Source: PALSA-894 sp963828625 | GTDB lineage: Bacteria > Pseudomonadota > Alphaproteobacteria > Rhizobiales > Xanthobacteraceae | NCBI GenBank assembly: GCA_963828625.1 | Contig: CAWHEX010000002.1 | Coordinates: forward strand, 62,001-126,000 | Reading direction: 5' to 3' | Length of the DNA stretch: 64,000 nt | Shown: positions 1 to 10,041 of the stretch, in pieces | Position numbering within the stretch: position 1 is the stretch's first letter | Layout of the letters: each line of letters opens with the position of its first letter | The notes under the pieces: generated by a model | Seen by the model: the letters and a program-made list of their open reading frames with translations, nothing else | Database searches by the model: none | What the model was told of the DNA's origin: nothing | Translations under genes and position numbers: made by a program

Positions 1-756
1 GCGCAGGAGATCGTGCTGGTGAACAAGGAGCTCGGCGGCGTGCGCGAGCTCTACGACAAGAGCCTCGTTCCGATCAGCCGCCTCACCGCGCTGGAGCGTG
101 ATGCCGCGCGCCTGACGGGCGAACGCGGACTCCTGGGTGCCACAGGCGCACAAACGCGTGGGAAGATTTCCGAGATCGAATTGCAGATCATCCAGCTCGA
201 CCAGAATGTGCGCAGCGAAGTCGCCAAGGAGCTTGCCGATATCCGCGCCAAGATGGCGGAACTTTCCGAGAAGAAAATCACCACGGCCGAACAGCTGCGG
301 CGCATCGACATCCGCGCGCCGCAGGCGGGGGTCGTGCAACAGCTTTCAGTCCACGCCAACGGCGCGGTTCTCGCGGCGGGCGAGCAGATCATGCTGATCG
401 TGCCGGAAGCGGATGCACTGATCGTCGAAGTGAGGTTGAGCCCGACCGACATCGACAAGGTCGAGCTCGGACAGCAGGCAACCCTGCGATTCACGAGCTT
501 CAACGCCCGAACCACGCCGGAGGTGTTCGGTACTGTCTCGCGCGTCGCGGCGGACACCACCAGGGAAGACAAGAGCACGCCCTATTATCTCGTGCGCATC
601 GCGCTCGATCCCGGCCAGATCGAACGGCTCGGCTCGCGGCGACTCGTCCCCGGTATGCCGGTGGAAGCATTTATTCGGACGACCGAGCGTTCGATGCTCT
701 CGTACATCCTCAAGCCGCTGGTCGATCAGGCCAGCCGGGCATTCCGGGAAATCTAG
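1..756 (+). CDS. HlyD-family secretion adaptor, C-terminal part (5' truncated by window edge)
   Basis: The frame is open from the first base, so this is the 3' end (251 codons) of a longer gene. It resembles the periplasmic adaptor (membrane fusion protein) of type I secretion systems, which links an inner-membrane ABC exporter to a TolC-like outer-membrane channel. Visible parts are a charged, heptad-like helical stretch over codons 25-95, the second half of a lipoyl-type domain around codons 102-112 (IDIRAPQAGVV), and a beta-barrel segment. The end, with PGMPVEAFI and RSMLSYILKP, is typical of PrtE/HlyD adaptors. The ABC exporter and cargo would lie to the left, outside the window. The gene runs convergent to the next one. 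Confidence 0.85.
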   Translation, partial: AQEIVLVNKELGGVRELYDKSLVPISRLTALERDAARLTGERGLLGATGAQTRGKISEIELQIIQLDQNVRSEVAKELADIRAKMAELSEKKITTAEQLRRIDIRAPQAGVVQQLSVHANGAVLAAGEQIMLIVPEADALIVEVRLSPTDIDKVELGQQATLRFTSFNARTTPEVFGTVSRVAADTTREDKSTPYYLVRIALDPGQIERLGSRRLVPGMPVEAFIRTTERSMLSYILKPLVDQASRAFREI

Positions 757-780
757 AACGCGGTGAGCCGGGCGGCGCCG

Positions 781-1944
781 TCAGAATAGCCGCCCCGATG
801 CGATCTTTGCGCCGTCGCGCAAAGCACGCAGCTTTGCCCACACGACATCCTCTGTGACGCGCCCCATCCCGGCCGACGTATCGAAACCGCAGTCCGTTCC
901 GGCGATGACACGGCGCGGGTCGCCGACGGCTTCGGCCATGCGCTCGATGCGGTCGGCAACGACTTCCGGATGCTCGACGAAGTTCGTCAGCGTATCGATC
1001 ACGCCCGCGATGAGGACTTGATCGGCGCGAGCGGAATGTCCTTCAGCACGCGAAACTCGTGCGCGTGGCGCGGATTGGCGAACGGAAGAAAGATCGCGCC
1101 GGCCTTGGCCTTGAGGATCGCCGGCAGGATATCGCGCAACGCGACGTCGTGATCGTGCGGGCCTTCATAGTTGCCCCAGCACACATGCAGCCTGATCTTC
1201 TCGCGCGGGATGTTTCGCGACGGCCTTGTTGATCGCCGCGACGACCTTTTCGACAAACTTGACGAAGTCGGCGAGCGGGCGGTCGCGGAACGATGTGTGG
1301 CGCTCAAGCGCGAGATCGGGGCAATCGAGTTGCAACAGAAAGCCGTTGCGCACGATCGCCTCGTATTCGACCTGGAGGGCATCCGCGAGCGCATCGAGAT
1401 AGCGCTCGAACGAGTCGTAGTGCTCGTTCTGCACGATCGAAGCTATGATGCCGGGCGACGGCGCGGTGAGAAACGCCTCGGTGAAGCCGCTTTGGTCCTT
1501 CAGCGCGGCGCGGAAGTCTGCGCACTCGGCTTCGATCAGCGACGGGTCAGCGTAGCTGATCGCGCTGATTGCTTTCGGCAGGTTGGCGCGATTCGACACG
1601 CGATCGCCGGACGTGACGCGCTGCTGGAACGAAGCCTTGTATTGCGGATAAGCGTCGAGGTCGGAGTGCATCAGCCGCGAGCCGGAGCCGCCCATACCGG
1701 TCAAACGGCGCCGCATGTAGAGCACGAACAACTCGCGCGATTGCTCGCCATCGTCGATCACGTCGAGCCCGTTCTCGATCTGGCGGCGCACGATGTCTTG
1801 GACTGCTGCCCGGCCCTGCCGCTCGATTTCGCCTTCATCGACGGCTTCGCCGACGGATCGCCGCGCAAACAGGCTAGTGAGTTCGGCCGGGCGCGGCAGG
1901 CTCCCGGCATGTGTCGTCAGGATTCGCTGTTCGCTGCACTGCAT
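781..1944 (-). pseudogene. MetE-like cobalamin-independent methionine synthase family protein, two frameshifts
   Basis: This is a short (about 387 codons) homologue of the C-terminal catalytic domain of MetE, a zinc enzyme that moves a methyl group to a thiol. The start reads MQCSEQRILTTHAGSLPRP. Zinc ligand motifs are visible as HVCWGN and GTDCGF, but they lie in different frames. The first shift near 1211 moves the frame from KHP to IPREKIRLHVC; adding GC gives KRIPREK. The second near 1022 is a one-base loss (CCGGAT to CCGAT), after which the frame reads DQVLIAGVIDT. The two shifts cancel, so the total length stays a multiple of three, which favours sequence error over decay. Short MetE homologues often act in catabolic or demethylation roles rather than methionine synthesis. 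The gene is divergent from the GMC oxidoreductase gene. Confidence 0.75.
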
Positions 1945-2003
1945 GTTCCCGTCCCGGCTTTTTCTGCTATCGAGAGCGTGCCAGTCCCGGCAGATGAGCG
2001 CAA

Positions 2004-3684
2004 ATGTCCGATCAGGTCTTCGACTTCATTATCGTCGGCGCGGGCTCAGCCGGATGCGTGCTCGCCAACCGGCTGTCGGCGCGCTCCGGGACATCGGTTC
2101 TGCTGCTTGAGGCGGGCGACGATGCGCCGCCGGGGCAAGAGCCCACCGACATTCTCGATATCTATCCCTCGTCCTACTACAACAAGTCGTACATGTGGCC
2201 GGCGCTCAAGGTGCACTGGCGCGAGCGGCACAATTCGCCCGCTACCGGCTTCGATCAGGCGCGCATCATCGGCGGCGGATCGAGCGTGATGGGCATGGTG
2301 GCGCTGCGCGGCACGCCGGACGATTACGACGAATGGGAACGGCTCGGTGCCGCCGGATGGGGCTGGGACGGCGTGCTGCCGCACTTCCGCAAGCTCGAAC
2401 GCGATCTCGATTTCGGCGGTGAACTGCACGGCGCTGATGGGCCGATCCCCGTGCGCCGCGTGGCGCGCGAGCAATGGACGCCGGTCGCGCGTGAGGCGTA
2501 CATGTTCGCGGTTGACCGGCAGATACCGTTCGTTTCCGACATGAACGGCGATTTCCGCGACGGCTATTGCGCGCTGCCGATGAGCAACACAACGGAGAGG
2601 CGCGCGTCGGCCGCGATCTGCTATCTCGACGAAACCGTGCGGGCGCGGCCGAATTTGACGATCGTGACGAAGGCCACGGTCTCGAAGCTGCTGCTGGACG
2701 GCCGCCGCGTCGGTCGGCGTCGTCGCGACGGTCGAAGGACAAGAGCGCGAATTCCGCGGGAACGAGATCGTCCTGTGCGCGGGCGCGTTGCAAACTCCCG
2801 CAATGCTGATGCGCAACGGGATTGGCTCCGCGCGCGATCTGCGCGAGCACGGAATGGATGTGGTCGCGGACCTGCGCGGCGTTGGGCAGAATCTGCAAAA
2901 CCATCCGGTGCTGTTCATCGGTGCGCATCTGCGCCCCGCCGCGCGGCAGCAGGAAAGCCTGCGCACGCTGCAGGTCTCATGCTTCCGGCTTTCCTCGCGT
3001 TTGCGCGACTGTCCGCCGACCGATCTGTTCATCCACCTGCAAAGCAAGTCGTCATGGAATGCGCTGGGCGAGCAGATCGCGAATTTCGGTCCGGTGCTGT
3101 GGAAGCCATTCTCGCGCGGGCGCGTGTCGCTCGGCGGCGGCAACCATCATCCGCTGGTCGAATTCAATTTCGTGTCCGACGCGCGCGATCTCGAGCGCCT
3201 CAAGCAAGGCTTCCGCTGGACCGCCGAACTCCTCTCCTCGGCCGGCATGCGCGCGCTGTGCGGCGAGCCGTTTCCGGTGCGCTTCACGGATCGACTGCGC
3301 AGGCTCAACCAGAAAACGCGCGCGAACGCCCGGAACGCCTCGGTTGTGGCGTGGCTGCTCGACCAGTGGCCGCAGTTCAGCGACCGCGCGCTGCGCCTGC
3401 TCACCGGCGGCGCGCATTCGCTCAGCACGGTCGTGTCGGACGACGATCTGCTCACCGAGCACGTCCGCTCCAATGTTGCGGGCACGTTCCATGTGTGCGG
3501 CACGTGCCGGATGGGAGCGGCCGACGATCCGGATGCCGTGGTCGACCCCGAAGGCCGTGTACACGGTGTCGCAGGCCTGCGCGTCGCGGATGCGTCCGTG
3601 ATGCCCACCGTGCCGCGCGGCAACACCAACCTGCCCACGCTGATGATCGCCGAGAAGCTTGCCGCAGCGATGCAAGCCAACTAA
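2004..3684 (+). pseudogene. GMC-family FAD-dependent oxidoreductase (choline/alcohol dehydrogenase type), one frameshift
   Basis: This is a flavoprotein of about 560 residues in the glucose-methanol-choline family, which oxidises alcohols or polyols. The N-terminal FAD-binding fold shows VGAGSAG at residues 11-17. The first family signature follows (IIGGGSSVMGMVALRG with DYDEW), then the second (GALQTPAMLMRNGIG). The C-terminus carries the active-site histidine region HVCGTCRMG and NTNLPTLMIAEKLA. The frame breaks near 2712 (VGRR versus VGVVATVEG); restoring CG in GTCGGTCGG heals it. The gene is followed 45 bases later by a TRAP receptor gene on the same strand, so the TRAP importer may bring in its substrate. 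The exact alcohol cannot be read from the sequence. Confidence 0.85.
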
Positions 3685-3729
3685 CGTCCCGGCAAAGCAG
3701 AAAATGCGAATGGATCGGGGAGGAATGTC

Positions 3730-4743
3730 ATGGGGAAAATCTCCAGGCGTGCAATTCTGGCTGGCGCGGGCGCAATCGCCGGAACGAGCATCGTCAGCCG
3801 CCGCGCACGAGCGCAGGCCGGCGAATTCAAACTGAAATACGGCAACGACCTTCCGGCCGCGCATCCGATCAACAAGCGCGCCACCGAGGCGTGCGACGCG
3901 ATCCGCGCCGCAACGAACGGCCGCGTCGACATCCAGATCTTTCCGAACAGCCAGCTCGGCGGCTCGACCGACATGCTGAGCCAGGTGCGCTCGGGCGCGC
4001 TGGACATCTTCACTGTCGGATCGCCGCTCGCGAACCTCATTCCGGTCTCGGCGATCCCGAGCATCGCGTTCGCGTTTCCGAATTTCGACGGCGTGTGGGC
4101 CGCAGTCGACGGCGATCTCGGCGCGCATATCCGCCAGCAGGTCGCGACCATCGGCTTGGTGGCGTTCGACAAGATGTGGGACAACGGCTTCCGCCAGATC
4201 ACCACCAGCACCAAGCCGATCAATACGCCCGAGGATCTCAAGGGCATGAAGCTTCGCGTGCCGGTGAGTCCGCTGTTCACCTCGATGTTCCGCGCACTCG
4301 GCACCGCGCCGACCGCGATCAATTTCAACGAGGTCTACACCTCGCTGCAGACCAAGGTGGTCGACGGACAGGAAAATCCGCTTGCGCTGATCGACGCGGC
4401 GAAATTCTACGAAGTGCAGAAGTACTGCTCGCTCACCGGCCACATGTGGGAAGGCTTCTGGATGGTGGCGAACAAGCGCAACTGGGAGCAACTGCCGCAG
4501 GACCTGCGCACAACCGCCGCGAAGCTGCTGAACGAAGGCGCCGTGAAGCAGCGCGAGGACATGGCGAAGCTCAATGCCACGCTCGAGACGCAGCTGAAGG
4601 AAAAAGGCCTGACCTTCAATACCGTGAACAAGAAGCCTTTCCAGGAGACGCTGAAAGCCGCGGGCTTCTACGCCGAGTGGCGCGGCAAATTCGGCGAAGA
4701 CGCCTGGAAGACGCTGGAGCGGTACAGCGGCGCGCTGTCCTGA
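3730..4743 (+). CDS. dctP: TRAP transporter substrate-binding protein, DctP family
   Basis: This is a 337-residue periplasmic receptor that captures a carboxylate-like solute for a TRAP importer. It begins with a twin-arginine-type signal (SRRAILAGAGAIAGT) ending near ARA-QA at residues 28-30. The DctP fold is recognisable from NSQLGG, the segment KGMKLRVP with the family arginine, and the VDGQENP motif. A good ribosome site (GGGGAGGAAT) lies just before the ATG. The membrane subunits follow 15 bases downstream as a fused gene, so the three proteins form one importer. The usual substrates are C4-dicarboxylates, keto acids or sugar acids; the neighbouring GMC oxidoreductase suggests an oxidised or oxidisable carboxylate. 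Confidence 0.92.
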   Translation: MGKISRRAILAGAGAIAGTSIVSRRARAQAGEFKLKYGNDLPAAHPINKRATEACDAIRAATNGRVDIQIFPNSQLGGSTDMLSQVRSGALDIFTVGSPLANLIPVSAIPSIAFAFPNFDGVWAAVDGDLGAHIRQQVATIGLVAFDKMWDNGFRQITTSTKPINTPEDLKGMKLRVPVSPLFTSMFRALGTAPTAINFNEVYTSLQTKVVDGQENPLALIDAAKFYEVQKYCSLTGHMWEGFWMVANKRNWEQLPQDLRTTAAKLLNEGAVKQREDMAKLNATLETQLKEKGLTFNTVNKKPFQETLKAAGFYAEWRGKFGEDAWKTLERYSGALS

Positions 4744-4758
4744 CGCGAACGCAGCTTC

Positions 4759-6637
4759 GTGCCGCACGCGACCGAAGCAGCCCCCTCTCCCGCGATATCG
4801 ACGCGGACCGCGCACGCGATCGGAAGGATCGAGCAGTCGCTCGGGATCGGCGTCGCGGTTGCTGCCGCGACAATCCTGTTGTTCGAGGTCGCGCTGCTAT
4901 TCGTCGGCGTGATCGCGCGCTATTTCTTCCACCGTCCGCTGATCTGGGCTGACGAACTCGCCTCGACGCTGTTCGTGTGGCTGTCGGTACTCGGCGCAGT
5001 GCTGGCGATGCGCCGCAACGCGCACATGCGGCTGACGACCTTCATCAGCCGCATCAGCTCGGAATCGCGGCAGCGCATCGAGATCGCGATTCTGCTGGTG
5101 GTAGCGGCTTTCGTGTTGCTCATCATCCATCCGGCGATCGAGTACGCGATAGACGAGGCGATCGTCCGCACCCCCGGCCTCGGTATCAGCAACTCGTGGC
5201 GCGCATCCGCCGTAGCGGCTGGCGCGATCCTGATTGCGGTTTTCTCGCTGCTGCGCCTTGTGGCGACCGCGCCGAGCGTTCAATTCCTCGTCGCGAGCGC
5301 CGTGATTGCCGTCCTGTTGGGCGTTGCGTTCTGGCTCGCGCGTCCCTTTTTCGTGGGCCTCGGCAACTGGAACCTCGCGATCTTCTTTGTTCTCGGCGTT
5401 GCCGTACTGGTGGCGAGTGGCGTGCCGATCGCTTTCGCGTTCGGCATTGCGACGGTCGGCTATGTGGCGCTCACCACCCGTGCGCCCCTCACCGTGGTGG
5501 TGAGCCGCATGGACGAAGGGATGTCGCACATTCTGCTGCTGTCGATTCCGCTGTTCGTGTTTCTCGGCATCCTGATCGACATGACCGGCATGGCGCGCGC
5601 CATGGTGGCGTTCCTCGCCTCCCTGCTTGGTCACGTGCGCGGCGGATTGTCCTACGTGCTGCTCGGCGCGATGTACCTCGTCTCCGGCATATCCGGCGCC
5701 AAGGCCGCCGACATGGCGGCGGTCGCGCCCGTGCTGTTTCCCGAGATGAAGGCGCGCGGCATGAAGCCCGGCGAGTTGGTCTCGTTGCTCGCCGCCTCGG
5801 GCGCGATGGCGGAGACGATTCCGCCGAGCGTCGTGCTGATCGTCATCGGCTCGGTGGCGAGCGTGTCGATCGCGGCGCTGTTCACCGGCGGTCTGTTGCC
5901 GGCGCTGGTGCTCGCACTCGCGCTCGCGGCCGTCGCCTGGTTCCGCTCGGCGGACGACAACCTCGTCAAGCGCAACGCGCGCGACCGGCGGCGAAATCGG
6001 CAAAGCCTTCGTGATCGCGATCCCGGCGTTGATCCTGCCCATCCTGATCCGCGCCGCCGTGGTCGAAGGCGTGGCGACGGCGGTCGAAGTCTCGACCATC
6101 GGCATCGCCTACACGATCGTCGCCGGCCTCTTCATCTACCGCCAATTCGACTGGAAACGCGTGTGGCCGATGCTGGTCGACACCGCATCGCTCTCCGGCT
6201 CCATCCTGTTCATCGTCGGCACCGCGACCGCGATGGCGTGGGCGCTGACACAATCCGGCTTCTCGCGCGAGCTTGCCGTGATGATGGCCAAGATGCCGGG
6301 CGGCGCGGCCGGCTTCATGGCGCTCAGTATCGTGGTTTTCGTCATTCTCGGCAGCGTGCTCGAAGGCGTGCCCGCGCTCGTGCTGCTCGCGCCGCTGCTG
6401 TTCCCGATCGCGCGCCAACTCGGCATCCACGAGGTGCATTATTCGATGGTCGTGATCCTGGCGATGGGGATCGGCCTGTTCGCGCCGCCCTTCGGGGTGG
6501 GTTTCTTCACCGCCTGCGCGATCGGGAATGTCGATCCCGACGAGGCCGTATCGCGGGTGTGGCCTTATCTCGGCGCACTGCTCGCCGGCACGATCATCGT
6601 GGCGGCGTTTCCCTGGCTGTCGATCGGGTTCCTGTAG
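4759..6637 (+). pseudogene. Fused DctQ-DctM TRAP transporter permease, one frameshift
   Basis: This is a single gene of about 626 codons joining the small four-helix DctQ subunit (residues 20-170, with the family stretch RYFFHRPLIWADELA) to the large DctM permease. DctM motifs include IPLFVFLGILIDMTG, SGISGAKAADMAAVAPV and IPPSVVLIVIG. The frame breaks at 5977-5983 in an alternating GC run (KRNAR then ATGGEIGKAFV); restoring one GC unit heals it. The second frame continues from codon 6011 with the remaining helices and LFAPPFGVGFF. The gene starts at a GTG 15 bases after dctP. Fused DctQM proteins are a known variant. The long frame reading past 5990 without the shift is not protein-like. Confidence 0.85.
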
Positions 6638-6652
6638 CGGCGCAGCGTTTCG

Positions 6653-7396
6653 TCACTGCCCGGCGGAAGCGGGAGCGGATGCGAAATAGGCCTGCTCCAG
6701 CCGGTGCGGCAGATCCGCTTCGCCGGTCTTCGCTTCCAGCACGATGGAGCCGCGCGCCAGCGCATAGACGCGGTCTGCGAGCGCCAGCGCCTTCTCGATC
6801 AGTTGCTCGACCAGCAGGACGGCCGTGCCGGTTTCGCGCAGCTTGCGCACTACGACGAACACGCGATCCACCAGCACAGGCGAGAGGCCGGCCGAAGGCT
6901 CGTCCAGCATCAGGAGGCGGGGCCTGCGCACCAGTCCCTGCGCCACCGCCAGCATCTGCTGCTGGCCGCCCGAAAGCTGGTTGGCGCGTTCCTGGCGCTT
7001 CTCGGCAATCTCCGGGAAATAGGCGAGTGCCTCCTCGACCCGCGCAGAGCGCTCGCCACGGGGCAGATCGTAAGCCCCCAGCAGCAGATTGTCGTACACG
7101 GTCTGCTGCGTGAATACGCGGTGGCCCTCGATCACGTGCACGAGGCCCATCTTGGCGGTCTCACGTGGCCCCGCGCCGGCAAGGTCGCGGCCGTCGAAGC
7201 TCATCGTGCCGGACCACGGCAGCAGGCCGGATACCGCGCGCAACAGCGTGGTCTTGCCCGCCCCGTTCGGACCGAGCAGCGTGACGACCTCGCCCGCGCC
7301 GATGGTCAGGTCGATGCCTCGCAGCACGCCGATCTTGCCGTAGCCGGTCGAGAGCCCGGCGATGCGCAGCAATGGCTCACCCGCCGAGGTAGGCAT
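6653..7396 (-). CDS. livF: Branched-chain amino-acid-type ABC transporter ATPase LivF
   Basis: This 247-residue cytoplasmic ATPase drives import of a branched-chain amino acid or a related acid. Walker A is GPNGAGKTT at residues 42-50, the ABC signature is LSGGQ at 141-145 and Walker B is LLMLDEP at 161-167. The short length and the absence of a LivG-type insertion mark it as LivF. Its start overlaps the end of the livM-livG fusion by 20 bases, so it is the last gene of a minus-strand operon with livH and the receptor. It runs convergent to the TRAP gene on its left. Confidence 0.93.
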   Translation of the reverse strand: MPTSAGEPLLRIAGLSTGYGKIGVLRGIDLTIGAGEVVTLLGPNGAGKTTLLRAVSGLLPWSGTMSFDGRDLAGAGPRETAKMGLVHVIEGHRVFTQQTVYDNLLLGAYDLPRGERSARVEEALAYFPEIAEKRQERANQLSGGQQQMLAVAQGLVRRPRLLMLDEPSAGLSPVLVDRVFVVVRKLRETGTAVLLVEQLIEKALALADRVYALARGSIVLEAKTGEADLPHRLEQAYFASAPASAGQ

Positions 7397-9183
7397 TGAC
7401 CACCTCCCGATGCGAGCGGATCTCGGCGGGCGTGCCCGCCGCCAATACCTTGCCGAGATTGAGCACGGTGACGTGATGACAGATGTCGAAAATCAGGTCG
7501 GCGTGATGCTCCACCAGTAGCACACCAGTGCCGTTCTTAGCGATCTCGACCACAAGCGCGCCGAGCCGCCTGATCTCCTCGGGCGAAAGCCCCGCCGCTG
7601 GCTCGTCGAGGAGGATGAACGCGGGGCGCAGCATGAGGGCGCGCGCGATCTCGACGAAGCGCAACTCGCTGTGCTGCAGGCGATCCGCGCGGACGTCCGC
7701 AAGCTGTTCGAGCCCGACCGCCGAAAGAGCGAGCATCGCGGCTTCGCGCAGCTTCTTCTCGTCCTGCCAGTGACGCGGCAGGGCGAACATGAACTCAAGG
7801 AACGTTCCGGTGCCGTCGATCGTGCCGCCGATCATCACATTCTCGATCGCCGAGGCTTCGCCGACGATCCGCGGTGTCTGGAACGTGCGCGCAATGCGCA
7901 TGTGCGCGCGGACGTGATGGGCGACCGCCGTCAGCTCCACGCCTTTGAGCGTGGCGGTGCCGTGCTGGGGCATGTAATAGCCCGAGATCACGTTGAGCGT
8001 CGTGGTCTTGCCGCTGCCGTTCGGACCGATCAGGCCGTGGATTTCGGCGGGGCGGATGGCGAGGTCGAGGCCGTCGATGGCGCGCACGCCGCCAAAGCTG
8101 AGCTGTACGTTCTTGAGCTCCATCGTGCCCGGATCGCCGCTTTGGGCGAGCAGGCGCTTGAGCAGCTCCGGACGCGGCACGATCGCGCGGCCGCTCTGCA
8201 GCGGACGGCGATTCTTGAAGTCGAGCAACTCGGCAATGCCGCCCGGGATCAGCAACACGATGGCGAGGAGCAGCACCGCATAAAGGAAGGTCGACCACGC
8301 GACCAGCGGCGCGGAGAACTCCGGCAGAACGGTGAGCAGGATGGTGCCGAGCAGCGGTCCCAGCACCGAGCCACGCCCTCCGATCAGAACTCCGATGAAG
8401 AAAAGAACCGAGAGCTCCACCGTGAATGCATCTGGCGTGATGTACGACTGCAACGACGCGAACAGTCCGCCCGCGATGCCGGCGGTCGCGCCGGCGAACA
8501 GGAAGACCATGACCAGCAGCGCCGGCTTGGAAATGCCGCAGGCCTCGGCGGCGACTTCGGCATCGCGGATCGCGGTCAGCGCGCGGCCGAACCGGCTGCT
8601 CCCTATGTTGATCGTCATCCAGGTGCAGACCACCGCGATGGCGAAGCAGAAATAGTAGAAGCCCCACTGACTATCGAACGGCGCCGGAAACTGCGGCCCC
8701 GGCACGCCGATGCCGCCGCCGGTGACGCTCTGCCACGCGAGCGCGATCTGCGTCACGATCGTCGCAAAGCCGAGCGTCGTGATCGCGAAATAGAACGTGC
8801 GCAGCCGAAGCGCGGGCAGTCCGACGATCAGCTCCGAAGATGGCTCCAACGCCGCCGCCGGCCAGGAGCGCCAGGTAGGGGTGCCAAGCGGGTCCTACGT
8901 TGCCCGCTGAAAGCACCGCGGCGACGTAAGCGCCGAGCGTTAGGATCGCGACCCAGCCGATGGCAAGCTGACCGGCGAAGCCCACCATGAGATTGAGCCC
9001 CGCAGCCAGGACCCAGTAGATGCAGGCGCGGATCGCAATGATCCCCCAGTAACCACTGGCAAGCCACGGCAGCGCGAGACCGATGACGAGCAGCACCAGA
9101 AAAGGGAGCGCCGTTGCAAATGCCCGCGAGTTGAACAGGGACTCGCGGCCCGCCCGCGATTGCCCGGCGGATATCTCCGTCAT
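7377..9183 (-). pseudogene. LivM-LivG fusion: ABC permease joined to ATPase, one frameshift
   Basis: This gene of about 602 codons joins a LivM permease (helices over roughly residues 1-330, with GLNLMVGFAGQLAIGW and SLQSYITPDAFTVELS) to a LivG ATPase. The ATPase has Walker A GPNGSGKTT, a signature region LQHSELRFVEIARAL in place of the usual LSGGQ, and Walker B FILLDEP. The frame breaks near 8831 within GGAGCTGATC; restoring GC gives IFGALIVGLPALRLR, the sequence expected for LivM. The start overlaps livH by four bases (ATGA). LivMG fusions occur in several Alphaproteobacteria. The substrate is not identifiable; such systems also import aromatic acids and amides. Confidence 0.85.
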
Positions 9184-10037
9184 ACGCGCCGCCCGAGCGC
9201 TGTACCTGCAAGCCCTTCAGGCCGGAGCAGCAGCACGATGATGAACACGGCAAACACCGCAACGGACGCGAAAATGCCGCCGACGAGGAAGTTGGCGGCC
9301 TGCTGAAACAAGCCGAGGATCAGCCCCGCAGCGACCGAGCCGCGGATATTGCCCATGCCGCCGAGCGCGACCGGCACGAAACCGTAGAACGTCAGCATCG
9401 GTGCATTGGCAAAGAAGGCGAGCAGCAACTGGCCTCCCGCGAAACCCGCGAGTGCGCCGATCGCGCCGGCAAGCGCGAAGCTCGCGATGCGCAGGTTGCT
9501 GTCTGGCAAGCCCAGCGCACGCGCCGCGTAGTTGTCCTCGGCGATCGCCAGAAAGGCGTGACCGACAAGCGTGTAGCGGTAGAGCAGCTCAAGCCCGACG
9601 ACGACCACCACGCACGCGATCATCGGAAGCCAAAACTGCTGATCGAAGTCGATGCGCGGCAGATCGAAGATGCGCGGGAAGGGCTGCGGCTCGGTACTCC
9701 ACATGATGGCAGCGAATTGCTGCACCATGAGCGCAAGCGCGAGTGTCGAGAGGACATAGAGGTGCTGGTCGATGGCTTTCAGCACCGGCCGCACGGCGAC
9801 GAACTCGGTGATGACACCGAGCAGCGCACCGCCGGCAAGCGCCAGAAGAAACCCAACCCAGATCGGCATCCCCATGCGCAGGATGAAGAGCGAACCGAGT
9901 ATGCCCCCGACCATTCCGAGGGTGCCAGCCGTGAAGCTGAACACCCTCGAAGCGCTGAACATCACGTTATAGGCGATGCCGATCAGTGCGTAGATGCAGC
10001 CGATCGCCAGACCAGACAGAACAATCGATTGGACCAT
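9180..10037 (-). CDS. livH: Branched-chain amino-acid-type ABC transporter permease LivH
   Basis: This 285-residue inner-membrane permease has about eight hydrophobic segments. LivH features are the N-terminal GLAIGCIYALIGIAYNVMFSA, the charged loop LLYRYTLVGHAFLAIAEDNYAARALG that contacts the ATPase, and GFVPVALGGMGNIRGSVAAG. It pairs with the LivM half of the following fusion to form the translocation pore. It starts four bases after the stop of the receptor gene and overlaps the next gene by four bases, so it is translationally coupled. No defects are seen. Confidence 0.93.
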   Translation of the reverse strand: MVQSIVLSGLAIGCIYALIGIAYNVMFSASRVFSFTAGTLGMVGGILGSLFILRMGMPIWVGFLLALAGGALLGVITEFVAVRPVLKAIDQHLYVLSTLALALMVQQFAAIMWSTEPQPFPRIFDLPRIDFDQQFWLPMIACVVVVVGLELLYRYTLVGHAFLAIAEDNYAARALGLPDSNLRIASFALAGAIGALAGFAGGQLLLAFFANAPMLTFYGFVPVALGGMGNIRGSVAAGLILGLFQQAANFLVGGIFASVAVFAVFIIVLLLRPEGLAGTALGRRV

Positions 10038-10041
10038 CGGC

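Noticed and set aside
1171..2289. 372-codon plus-strand frame over the MetE-like gene
   Set aside because: It is antisense to conserved MetE-like sequence and has low-complexity, arginine-rich content.
3052..4815. Long open frame (587 codons) on the minus strand across the GMC and DctP genes
   Set aside because: It lies antisense to two clear genes, is rich in Arg/Ala/His, and has no recognisable domain. Such frames are expected from high GC at third codon positions.
2004..4952. Single 982-codon protein starting with the GMC domain
   Set aside because: After residue 236 the frame becomes arginine-rich and runs across the shifted GMC end and the DctP gene; it is a frameshift artefact, not a fusion.
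5960..6000. Programmed +1 frameshifting as the cause of the broken genes
   Set aside because: The break sites share no slippery codon plus stop arrangement, fall at arbitrary positions, and hit unrelated proteins whose families have no known frameshifting.
4759..7113. Extended TRAP permease reading on to 7113
   Set aside because: Past about 5983 the translation is not membrane-like. The permease continues in another frame to 6637, and the extension would lie antisense to livF.
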